From assembly GCF_046546335.1 (NCBI RefSeq), contig NZ_JBKGYA010000110.1: a stretch of 6,981 nucleotides of DNA. One strand, given 5' to 3'. Position numbers and translations under genes: made by a program. Shown here piece by piece: positions 1 to 5,686 of the stretch. The DNA comes from Thiohalospira sp046546335 (GTDB taxonomy: Bacteria > Pseudomonadota > Gammaproteobacteria > Thiohalospirales > Thiohalospiraceae). The notes beneath the pieces are model-generated. The model was not told where the DNA came from. It was given only the letters and a program-made list of their open reading frames with translations, and ran no database searches. Position 1 is the first letter of the stretch. Every line of letters begins with the position of its first letter.

Positions 1-163
1 TCGGCATGGATCTCCAGTCCCTCGATGAAGTGGTCCCGGAGTCATTATGGTGGTGCCGGCCAGTGGCTTAAAGAGACGGTGTTGGACCAGGGCGAGGCCG
101 GCGCCGTTGGCCCCGCTCAATGAATGATCCCGGTCCGGGGGCGACGTCGGCGGTGCCGATGAT
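1..163. other. Left-edge segment, no supported gene
   Basis: I cannot assign a gene here. Two short + strand frames are open from the left edge. One ends in TAA at 69-71 after about 22 codons, with a tail reading ...VVPESLWWCRPVA. The other ends in TGA at 121-123 after 40 codons. Either could be the 3' end of a gene truncated by the window edge. On the minus strand a frame after a TGA at 42-44 reads LRDHFIEGLEIHA and leaves the window, but it is only 13 codons long. None has a recognisable motif, and there is no clear terminator after the two + strand stops. Confidence 0.3.
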
Positions 164-164
164 C

Positions 165-170
165 TAGAAT
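165..170 (+). promoter_or_regulatory. Candidate -10 box for the HiPIP gene
   Basis: TAGAAT matches the sigma70 -10 consensus at 5 of 6 positions. The best -35 candidate 18 bases upstream is GCGACG (141-146), which matches only 3 of 6, so an activator or another sigma factor may be involved. Transcription from here would leave a leader of roughly 110 bases before the coding sequence. Confidence 0.35.
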
Positions 171-276
171 GAGTTCAAACCCCGGAGAGGGGTTCGGGGG
201 GTGGAAAGGTAAGACGTCACAACGGGCCAGAAGACCAAGGCCCTCGAGGCCGACAGCGGCCCACTGTCATGCAAAC

Positions 277-282
277 GGGAGA
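277..282 (+). promoter_or_regulatory. Ribosome binding site of the HiPIP gene
   Basis: GGGAGA lies 7 bases before the ATG at 290. It decides the start, because an in-frame ATG at 269 would add seven residues but lies upstream of this site and has no good site of its own. Confidence 0.75.
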
Positions 283-289
283 AACAACG

Positions 290-610
290 ATGTCCAGCAA
301 CAGCGATTTTTCGCGTCGCAAGTTCCTCAAGGCCGGCGTGGCCGTCGTGGCCGCCGCCCCGGTGGCCGCCCTGGTCGGCGGTGGTACCGCCTTCGCCGCC
401 GAGCGGCTGAAAGAGGACGACCCCCAGGCCAAGTCGATGAAGTACGTCCACGACGCCTCCGAATCCGATGAGGCCGGTGAGGGCGAGACCTGCAAGAACT
501 GCGCCCTCTACACCGGTGATCGCGATGCCGACTGGGGCTCCTGCTCCATCTTCGGTGGCAAGGAGGTGAACATCGACGGCTGGTGCAACTCCTGGGCCAA
601 GGCCGACTGA
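290..610 (+). CDS. High-potential iron-sulfur protein (HiPIP), Tat-exported
   Basis: Small soluble electron carrier with one [4Fe-4S] cluster cycling between the 3+ and 2+ states. In purple bacteria it carries electrons from the cytochrome bc1 complex to the photosynthetic reaction centre, and in some other species to terminal oxidases; which applies here cannot be told. The 106-residue precursor opens with a twin-arginine signal: SRRKFLK at residues 8-14, an Ala/Val-rich hydrophobic stretch at 15-30, and likely cleavage after the Ala residues at 34-37 (AFAA). The cofactor is inserted before export, as expected for a Tat substrate. The mature part of about 70 residues has the HiPIP pattern C68-x2-C71-x13-C85-x13-C99 with aromatic residues (Y74, W82, W98, W102) around the cluster, and the typical size. 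The start at 290 is chosen by its ribosome binding site. The gene stands alone, with a candidate promoter before it and a strong terminator behind it. HiPIP genes carry various symbols, so none is assigned. Confidence 0.95.
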   Translation: MSSNSDFSRRKFLKAGVAVVAAAPVAALVGGGTAFAAERLKEDDPQAKSMKYVHDASESDEAGEGETCKNCALYTGDRDADWGSCSIFGGKEVNIDGWCNSWAKAD

Positions 611-642
611 GGCAGCGACCGGCAATAGGACCGTAGCGCCGA

Positions 643-673
643 GGGGCCGGATGGCAGCATCCGGCCCCTTTTT
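643..673 (+). terminator. Intrinsic terminator of the HiPIP gene
   Basis: Perfect 10-bp stem GGGGCCGGAT (643-652) / ATCCGGCCCC (659-668) with a 6-base loop GGCAGC, followed at once by TTTTT (669-673). It begins 32 bases after the HiPIP stop codon and isolates that gene from the downstream cyclase. Confidence 0.93.
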
Positions 674-678
674 GGATC

Positions 679-697
679 CCGGCAATGCCGTTGCCGG
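679..697 (+). repeat. Short hairpin before the cyclase gene
   Basis: Perfect 7-bp inverted repeat CCGGCAA (679-685) / TTGCCGG (691-697) with loop TGCCG. It sits just after the HiPIP terminator and 26 bases before the cyclase start codon. It has no T-run, so it is not an intrinsic terminator. It could be leader structure or an operator half-site pair; the sequence alone does not decide. Confidence 0.4.
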
Positions 698-723
698 CCC
701 ATTCAGCGTGAGAGACATCCCCC

Positions 724-3591
724 GTGAACGAACGTCCCATCGGTCCCGTTCAGCCCACCATGCCGCTCTCCGAACTTGCCCATCGGGATCTCCTACGGGC
801 GCCAACCACGGAGACGGTGGGCGAGGCCACCCGGCGGATGCACGAGGCCGGTGGCAGCGCGGTCGTCGTCCTCGACGGCGACCAGCCCATCGGGATCTGG
901 ATGGCGGGTGATGCCTCCCGCCCCGAGCCGGCCTCCGTGGCCAGCCCCGAACAGCCGCTGGGGGGAGTCATGCAGCCGGCGGCGATTCTGCCTGCCGACG
1001 CCACCGCTGCCGAGGCCCGGTCCCGCCTCGAAGCGGTCGGCAGCAGCCGGCTGGTGGTGACCGATGCGGAGGGAGGAATCGTCGGCTGGGTGACGGCCGC
1101 GGATCTGCCGGCTACCGGCGAGGGGGGCCCGATCCGGGATCTGGAGGCCGCACTGGCCGAGACCCGTGCCCGGCTCCGGGCCGAGGAGGAGGCGCGCCAG
1201 CGGCAGGAGCAGGAGGCGGCGGATCTCTACAACGAGATGTTCCACCGCAATACCGCCCCAAAGCTCCTGATCGATCCGGATTCCGGCGCTATTGTCGATG
1301 CCAATGCGGCTGCCCTGGCCTTCTATGGCTATTCGCAGGATCAGTTCCGCGGGAAGTTCATCCAGGACATCAACCAGCTCTCCGAGGCAGCCGTCCAGGC
1401 GGAGCGAGAGCGGGCCCGACGGGAGGAGCGGCGCTACTTCGAGTTCCGCCACCGCCTGGCCAACGGCGAGATCCGGGATGTGCAGGTCTACTCGGGCCCC
1501 ATGGTCATCAACGGTCGGACCTATCTGCACTCCCTCATCCACGACATCACCGATCGCAGGGCACAGGAACAGTCCCTGCGGGAGTACCGGGCCGTGTTCG
1601 AGCAGTCCCGGGACGCCGTCATGCTCCTGGACCGGGGGCGGTTCCTGGCCCCCAACCCGGCCACCCTGCGGCTGTTCCGGGTGGCGGACGAATCGACCTT
1701 CACGGGATACCACCCGGCTGACCTCTCCCCGGAGCGGCAGCCGGATGGGCGGCTCAGCCGCGAGGTTGCACAGGCACACATCGAGGAGGCCTTCGAGCGC
1801 GGGGAGGCCTTCTTCGAGTGGCGCCACCGGACCGTGGATGGCGAGGAGTTCCCGGCGGAGGTGCTCCTGAGTCGCGTCCATCTGTCCGAACGCCCCGTCC
1901 TGCAGGCGCTGGTCCGGGATATCTCCGAGCGCAAGGCCATGGAGCGCTCGCTCCGGCAGTACCGCGCCGCCTTCGAGCAGTCCCGGGACGCGGTCATGTT
2001 CCTGGATCGAGCGAATTACCTCGAGGGTAATCCGGCCGCCCTGAGGATGTTCGGTGTCGACTCCAACGAGGCCTTTCGCCAATACCACCCCGGCGATTTC
2101 TCGCCTGCCTTCCAGCCGGATGGTCGGCGCAGCAGCCACGCGGCTCAGGCCTGGATGGAGCGAGCCTTCGAGCAGGGGCAGGCCTTCTTCGAGTGGCAGC
2201 ATCGCACTCGGGAAGGGCAGGATTTCCCCACCGAGGTCCTCCTGAGCCGGATCGACCGGGGCGATCGGCCCATGCTTCAGGTGGTGGTTCGGGATATTTC
2301 CGAGCGCAAGGCGGCGGAGGCGGCCCGGAATCGGGTACTGGCCATCCTGGACGCCACGCCGGACCTGGTTGCCATCGCCGATCGCGAGGGGCGGATCACC
2401 TACATCAATCGCGGCGGCCTGCTCCTGCTCGGCGAAGATCCCGAATATACCGGCCTGTCCAGCCGCCTTCCCGCCTGGATGGTCCGCCCGGGGGCTCGGC
2501 AGGTTCCCCATCCGGAATGGGCCCGCCGGCGTATCGAGCAAGAGGCCCTACCGGCTGCCGGGCACGAGGGCGTCTGGCGGGGCGAGACGGCCGTGCTCGA
2601 TGGCGAAGGCCGGGAAGTCCCCGTCTCCCAGGTCATCCTTGCCCACCGGGACGACTCCGGGGAGGTGGTCCATTTCTCGACCATGATGCGCGATCTCTCG
2701 CAGCAGAAGGAGGTCGAGAGCCGGCTGAGCGAGCGGGTGAAGGAGCTGCAGACCCTGCGCGATGTCATCGTCCTCACCACGGATGACGAGCGTTCCCTGC
2801 AGGCGCTCCTGGATGCCTGTGCCAGCCGCCTCCCGACAGGCTGGATGGAGCCCGAACGGACCGCTGCGCGAATTCGGGCGGCCGGGGTGGAGGCGGTTTC
2901 GGAACCCTTCTTCGAGAGCCGGGCGCGGCAGCGGGCGGCGGTCGGTGATCCCGATACCCTCGTCGAGGTGGAGATCTTCCGGCGTCACGACGATCCCGAA
3001 GAGGCCTTCCTGCCGGAGGAGCAGAAACTGCTCGACTCCGTGGTCCAGCAGATCCACAACGCCGTGGTGCGTCGACAGGCGCAGGAGGAGCTGAAGCGCC
3101 TGGCGACCCACGACCCCCTAACCGGCCTCTATAACCGGGCCAGGCTCCACGAATGGCTGGAGCAGGCCCGAGAGGAGTACGACCGCTACGGCACGCCCTT
3201 CTCGGTGATCATGTTCGATATCGACCACTTCAAGGCCATCAACGACCGTTATGGCCATCCGGCCGGCGACGAGGTCCTGCGCGAACTCGCTCGCCGGGTG
3301 GACGAGGCCCTGCGCGAGGCGGACGTGGTGGCGCGATGGGGCGGGGAGGAATTCCTCGTGCTGGCGCCCCATACCGATGCGCAGGGAGCGGCCGATCTGG
3401 CGGAACGCCTACGACGGCAGGTCGCCGAGCGTCCCTTCGAACAAGTGGGGCCGGTCACCATCAGTCTGGGCGTGGCGACGGCCGAGAACGGTGAGACGGT
3501 GGAACAGCTCGAGGGGCGGGTGGATGACGCCCTCTACGCTGCCAAGGCGGCCGGCCGTAATCGGGTCGTCGTCGCCGACTCAGGGGGCTGA
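724..3591 (+). CDS. Diguanylate cyclase with CBS pair, four PAS domains and GGDEF
   Basis: Condenses two GTP to cyclic di-GMP, the second messenger that usually shifts cells from motility towards attachment. No signal peptide or membrane segment is visible, so it should act in the cytoplasm. Order over 955 residues: CBS pair (about 10-130), charged helical linker (136-166), PAS1 (167-284), PAS2 (285-409), PAS3 (410-534), PAS4 (about 537-665), a small sensory module (about 683-780) and GGDEF (about 793-952). Each PAS ends in a junction of the RDISERKA type. In the GGDEF domain, metal-binding D832 in FDIDHF, the D849 region (GHPAGD) and the active loop GGEEF (873-877) are intact. RxxD (R864-D867) just upstream matches the product-inhibition site. 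There is no EAL or HD-GYP domain, so it should only synthesise. The GTG start is preferred because GAGAGA (710-715) lies 8 bases upstream; an ATG at 760 has no such site. No clear promoter is seen between the HiPIP terminator and the start. The signals sensed are unknown. Confidence 0.93.
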   Translation: MNERPIGPVQPTMPLSELAHRDLLRAPTTETVGEATRRMHEAGGSAVVVLDGDQPIGIWMAGDASRPEPASVASPEQPLGGVMQPAAILPADATAAEARSRLEAVGSSRLVVTDAEGGIVGWVTAADLPATGEGGPIRDLEAALAETRARLRAEEEARQRQEQEAADLYNEMFHRNTAPKLLIDPDSGAIVDANAAALAFYGYSQDQFRGKFIQDINQLSEAAVQAERERARREERRYFEFRHRLANGEIRDVQVYSGPMVINGRTYLHSLIHDITDRRAQEQSLREYRAVFEQSRDAVMLLDRGRFLAPNPATLRLFRVADESTFTGYHPADLSPERQPDGRLSREVAQAHIEEAFERGEAFFEWRHRTVDGEEFPAEVLLSRVHLSERPVLQALVRDISERKAMERSLRQYRAAFEQSRDAVMFLDRANYLEGNPAALRMFGVDSNEAFRQYHPGDFSPAFQPDGRRSSHAAQAWMERAFEQGQAFFEWQHRTREGQDFPTEVLLSRIDRGDRPMLQVVVRDISERKAAEAARNRVLAILDATPDLVAIADREGRITYINRGGLLLLGEDPEYTGLSSRLPAWMVRPGARQVPHPEWARRRIEQEALPAAGHEGVWRGETAVLDGEGREVPVSQVILAHRDDSGEVVHFSTMMRDLSQQKEVESRLSERVKELQTLRDVIVLTTDDERSLQALLDACASRLPTGWMEPERTAARIRAAGVEAVSEPFFESRARQRAAVGDPDTLVEVEIFRRHDDPEEAFLPEEQKLLDSVVQQIHNAVVRRQAQEELKRLATHDPLTGLYNRARLHEWLEQAREEYDRYGTPFSVIMFDIDHFKAINDRYGHPAGDEVLRELARRVDEALREADVVARWGGEEFLVLAPHTDAQGAADLAERLRRQVAERPFEQVGPVTISLGVATAENGETVEQLEGRVDDALYAAKAAGRNRVVVADSGG
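1576..2325 (+). repeat. Tandem duplication of a 125-codon PAS unit inside the cyclase
   Basis: Residues 285-409 and 410-534 align without a gap at a fixed offset of 375 bases. About 77 of 125 residues match by hand count. Shared blocks include FEQSRDAVM, YHP-D-SP, QPDGR-S, AFFEW-HRT, EVLLSR and VRDISERKA. At DNA level the 18-base stretch CGAGCAGTCCCGGGACGC is identical at 1599 and 1974. PAS1 and PAS4 are much more different, so these two are a separate internal duplication that has since diverged. Confidence 0.9.
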
Positions 3592-3734
3592 GCGCAGAGC
3601 GGGTGGCAGGTCCCGAGCCGGGCAACGGGGTCAATACCCTCGCACCCGGTCAACACGCTCTGCCGGATCGGATGATCCCGTTCATGAAAGCACCGTGAGC
3701 TTGATGAAGCTCGCAGGGGAGGCCCATATCCACG
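3592..3734. other. Gene-free stretch after the cyclase
   Basis: No coding signal is supported. Two small inverted repeats are visible: GGATC (3665-3669) / GATCC (3674-3678) with a 4-base loop, and GTGAGCTT (3695-3702) / AAGCTCGC (3707-3714) with a 4-base loop and one G-U pair. Neither is followed by a T-run on either strand, so neither is called as a terminator. The cyclase has no strong + strand terminator; the hairpin at 3738-3766 may serve weakly. Confidence 0.5.
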
Positions 3735-3766
3735 AAAAAGCCCCTGCCATTGGCTGGCAGGGGCTT
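3735..3766 (-). terminator. Intrinsic terminator of the tRNA-Asn transcript
   Basis: Perfect 12-bp stem AAGCCCCTGCCA (3738-3749) / TGGCAGGGGCTT (3755-3766) with a 5-base loop. Read on the minus strand, the stem runs straight into TTTTT (the complement of 3735-3739), the mark of an intrinsic terminator for leftward transcripts. It lies about 95 bases beyond the tRNA 3' end. On the + strand the stem is followed only by a mixed pyrimidine tract (TTGATGCTTCTCTTCT), so it could also stop the converging cyclase transcript, less efficiently. Confidence 0.85.
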
Positions 3767-3803
3767 GATGCTTCTCTTCTCTGCGCCCCGGGATGGGACA
3801 TCG

Positions 3804-3833
3804 CCGTGACAGGGGCTGGAACGGGCGTCACGG
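3804..3833. repeat. Inverted repeat between tRNA-Asn and its terminator
   Basis: CCGTGAC (3804-3810) and GTCACGG (3827-3833) are a perfect 7-bp inverted repeat around a 16-base loop. It would fold in the 3' trailer of the tRNA precursor. It lacks a T-run on the minus strand, and its role, perhaps in trailer processing, is unknown. Confidence 0.4.
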
Positions 3834-3859
3834 AAAATCGCGCAACCCCCTGTTTTATC

Positions 3860-3935
3860 TGGCTCCCCGGGCCGGACTCGAACCAGCGACAGGGTGATTA
3901 ACAGTCACCTGCTCTACCAACTGAGCTACCGGGGA
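3860..3935 (-). tRNA. tRNA-Asn (anticodon GTT)
   Basis: Decodes AAC and AAU. On the minus strand the 76 bases fold as a full cloverleaf: acceptor TCCCCGG / CCGGGGA, D arm GCTC / GAGC, anticodon arm GGTGA / TCACC around loop CTGTTAA, 5-base variable loop CTGTC, T arm GCTGG / CCGGC around TTCGAGT, discriminator G, and an encoded CCA at 3860-3862. The anticodon GTT lies at 3900-3902, with G34 being the base that queuosine replaces. It is read in the same direction as queF and the kinase gene upstream of it, but has its own promoter. Confidence 0.97.
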
Positions 3936-3953
3936 ATTATCTTACAGCGGGGC

Positions 3954-3982
3954 ATCATACCGGCCGCTCATGCGGGGGTCAA
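3954..3982 (-). promoter_or_regulatory. Promoter of tRNA-Asn
   Basis: On the minus strand TTGACC (-35, 3977-3982; 5 of 6 to TTGACA) and TATGAT (-10, 3954-3959; 5 of 6 to TATAAT) are separated by exactly 17 bases. The start point would fall near 3947, giving a leader of about a dozen bases. The bases after the -10 box (GCCCCGC) are GC-rich, as in stable-RNA promoters under stringent (ppGpp) control. The -35 box overlaps the kinase stop codon at 3979-3981. Confidence 0.85.
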
Positions 3983-5238
3983 ACCGGGGCGAGGCGAGCG
4001 GTCCCGGCCGCCGGCTCGGCATCGGGGCGGGCGCTCACGGCGACCCCGAGGGCGTGCTCCCGGATCCGGGTCCAGGCCGGGTTCCGGGCGCCGCCGCCCA
4101 GGGTCATGACCCGCTGCGGGGCCGGCGCGCCCAGCTCCCGCAGCCGGGCGTAGCCGGCGGCCTCGATGGCGCTCATCCCCTCCAGCAGCCCCTGGAGGAA
4201 TTTCGCATCCTCCGCCGGCCGCGGCTCCATCCGCGGGGCCTTGTCCGGGTCGTTGTCGGGGAAGCGCTCGCCGGGCGCCGGCAGGGGGTAGTAGTCGAGG
4301 CCGGTGGGTTGCTCCGGGTCCAGGGTCGGCGTGAGGGCGGCGAGCTGCTCGTCGTCGAAGAACCGGCGCAGGACGGCGCCGCCGCTGTTGGACGCGCCCC
4401 CGGCGAGCCAGTACCGGCCGAAGGGCTGGCTGTAGACGCCGGTGGCGGCCTCGGCCACCGGTTCGGGGCTGACCACCTTGAGGACCAGGGTGGAGCCGAG
4501 CACGGTGACGGCGTCGCCGGGCTGTGCGGCGCCGGCGGCCAGGACGGCGGCGGTGCTGTCCGTGGTCCCGGCGCCCGCGCGGGTGCCGGCCGGCAGCCCC
4601 AGGTCGGCGGCGACGGCCGGATCCAGCGGACCCAGGTCGGTTCCCGCCGGGTGGACCGCCGGCAGGAGCGAGTGGTCCAGGCCGGTCTCCTCCAGCCATG
4701 CCGGCCAGCGACCGGCAACCGGGTCCCAGCCCGTCTTCAGGGCATTGTTGGGGTCACTGTGGCCGAAGCGGCCGGTGAGCCGGCCGGTGATCCAGTCGGC
4801 CTGATGGAGCAGATGGGTGGCCCCCGGGTGCCGGGACAGCAACCACAGCGCCCGGGCCAGGCCGCTGCCGGCGCCGCGGGCGGGACTCTCCGGCGGGGCG
4901 ACGGCGTCGATGGTGGCCCCCTCGGCGGTGGCGCGGGCGTCGTTGTAGAGCAGGGCGGGGGCCAGCGGCTCGCCGGCGGCATTGGTCACGAGGACCGTGC
5001 CGGAGGTCCCGTCCACGGCAATGCCGGTGATCGCGCTGGCATCCACCCGTTGCAGCAGTCCGCGGATGGCGCTCCGGGTGCCCTCCCACCAGAGCGCCGG
5101 ATCCTGTTCCACCGCGACCCCGTCCCGCTGCGGCTCGGCGACGGCGACCCGCTCGCTGTCCACCGGGGTGCCGGCCATGTCGATGGCGGCGGCGCGGCAG
5201 CCGGAGGTGCCGATATCGATGCCCAGGCGCAGGCCCAT
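3979..5238 (-). CDS. FGGY-family carbohydrate kinase, probably D-ribulokinase
   Basis: Likely phosphorylates D-ribulose to D-ribulose 5-phosphate with ATP in the cytoplasm, feeding the pentose phosphate pool and, if present, the Calvin cycle. The 419 residues hold the two actin-like ATPase halves of the family: N-terminal phosphate loop DIGTSG (8-13), VDGTSGT (75-81), sugar-pocket region LYNDAR (97-102), GTTDS (224-228) with D227 the expected catalytic base, LGST (248-251), GGASNSGG (280-287), and the adenine-site stretch GGGARNPAW (381-389). The blocks GGASNSGG, LDYYPLP and GERFP, and the short length compared with about 480-500 for xylulokinases, recall the plant and cyanobacterial D-ribulokinase group often annotated as xylulokinase. 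That assignment is from memory of the family and the substrate is inferred. The ATG lies 2 bases after the queF stop codon, and its ribosome binding site GGGAG (5244-5248) overlaps that stop region, so translation is probably coupled. No terminator separates it from the tRNA. Confidence 0.88.
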   Translation of the reverse strand: MGLRLGIDIGTSGCRAAAIDMAGTPVDSERVAVAEPQRDGVAVEQDPALWWEGTRSAIRGLLQRVDASAITGIAVDGTSGTVLVTNAAGEPLAPALLYNDARATAEGATIDAVAPPESPARGAGSGLARALWLLSRHPGATHLLHQADWITGRLTGRFGHSDPNNALKTGWDPVAGRWPAWLEETGLDHSLLPAVHPAGTDLGPLDPAVAADLGLPAGTRAGAGTTDSTAAVLAAGAAQPGDAVTVLGSTLVLKVVSPEPVAEAATGVYSQPFGRYWLAGGASNSGGAVLRRFFDDEQLAALTPTLDPEQPTGLDYYPLPAPGERFPDNDPDKAPRMEPRPAEDAKFLQGLLEGMSAIEAAGYARLRELGAPAPQRVMTLGGGARNPAWTRIREHALGVAVSARPDAEPAAGTARLAPV

Positions 5239-5240
5239 GG

Positions 5241-5639
5241 CTACTCCCGCGGCGGCAGCTGCACGGGGGGAGCCGGCTGCCAGTCGGTGGCCCGGTGCTC
5301 GGTGGTGACGTCGGTGTAGATCCCGCCGCGGACGTTGAAGCGCCCGGTCACCCGCAGGAAGCGGGGGGCGATGGCGGCCACGATGTCATCGGTGATCCGG
5401 TTGGTCACCGCCTCGTGGAAGGCCCCCTCGTCGCGGAAGCTCCACATGTAGAGCTTGAGCGACTTGAGCTCCACGCAGGTGGCCTCGGGGATGTAGTCGA
5501 TGTAGAAGGTCGCGAAGTCCGGCTGGCCGGTCCTGGGGCAGAGGCAGGTGAACTCCGGGATGACGAAGCGGATGGTGTAGTCCCGCTCCGGGGAGGGGTT
5601 GGGGAAGGTCTCCAGATCCCGGCTGGGCTGGGTGGTCAT
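5241..5639 (-). CDS. queF: NADPH-dependent preQ0 reductase (QueF, short type)
   Basis: Reduces the nitrile of 7-cyano-7-deazaguanine (preQ0) to the amine preQ1 using two NADPH, the last free-base step before insertion into tRNA by Tgt on the way to queuosine. The 132 residues match the single-domain YkvM-like form, a T-fold protein that works as a multimer. Visible family marks are FTCLCPRTGQPDF (30-42), with nucleophile C34, which forms the thioimide with preQ0, and acid D41. The QueF motif ELKSLKLY (57-64) contains the substrate-binding E57, and FHE (74-76) follows. The start is the ATG at 5637-5639, with GGAG (5648-5651) 8 bases upstream. The frame stays open far upstream, to about 6689, but only as antisense to smc. 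It is the first gene of a two-gene unit with the kinase. No preQ1 riboswitch is apparent in its short leader. Confidence 0.95.
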   Translation of the reverse strand: MTTQPSRDLETFPNPSPERDYTIRFVIPEFTCLCPRTGQPDFATFYIDYIPEATCVELKSLKLYMWSFRDEGAFHEAVTNRITDDIVAAIAPRFLRVTGRFNVRGGIYTDVTTEHRATDWQPAPPVQLPPRE

Positions 5640-5657
5640 GATCCGTGCTCCGCTGGC

Positions 5658-5686
5658 TTGGAATGGGCGGGATTTTAACGCAGAAT
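5658..5686 (+). promoter_or_regulatory. Candidate smc promoter
   Basis: TTGGAA (5658-5663) and CAGAAT (5681-5686) are spaced by 17 bases; each matches 4 of 6 consensus bases. The start point would be near 5693, about 50 bases before the smc ATG. It overlaps the queF -10 candidate on the other strand. Evidence is modest. Confidence 0.3.
5672..5677 (-). promoter_or_regulatory. Candidate -10 box for queF
   Basis: On the minus strand this reads TAAAAT, 5 of 6 to the sigma70 -10 consensus, about 32 bases before the queF ATG. I see no good -35 box at 16-18 bases upstream, so the call rests on the -10 box and its position. Confidence 0.35.

Noticed and set aside
178..194. Hairpin AACCCC / GGGGTT in the HiPIP leader as a terminator or attenuator
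   Set aside because: The stem is only 6 bp and is followed by G-rich sequence with no T-run.
164..805. Minus-strand open frame of 213 codons across the HiPIP gene
   Set aside because: It is antisense to HiPIP and its terminator, and has no motif or ribosome binding site.
793..2541. Long open frame on the minus strand (582 codons) across the cyclase
   Set aside because: It is antisense to the well-supported PAS region, contains repeated antisense copies of the PAS duplication, and has no recognisable domain. GC-rich codon bias creates such frames.
3251..3901. + strand open frame running from the cyclase GGDEF region into the tRNA
   Set aside because: It is out of frame with the GGDEF domain, and its tail (PGPDSNQRQGD) is the well-known artefact of translating a tRNA antisense.
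3860..3935. tRNA-Asn as an integration site for a mobile element
   Set aside because: No duplicate of the tRNA 3' end, integrase gene or composition shift is visible on either side within the window.
3970..5319. Long + strand open frame (449 codons) opposite the kinase
   Set aside because: It is antisense to a kinase with all family motifs, has a Gly/Ala/Arg-rich composition, and crosses the kinase-queF junction without any domain.
5640..5672. preQ1 riboswitch before queF
   Set aside because: The leader is only a few dozen bases and I see no preQ1 pseudoknot pattern or A-rich tail.
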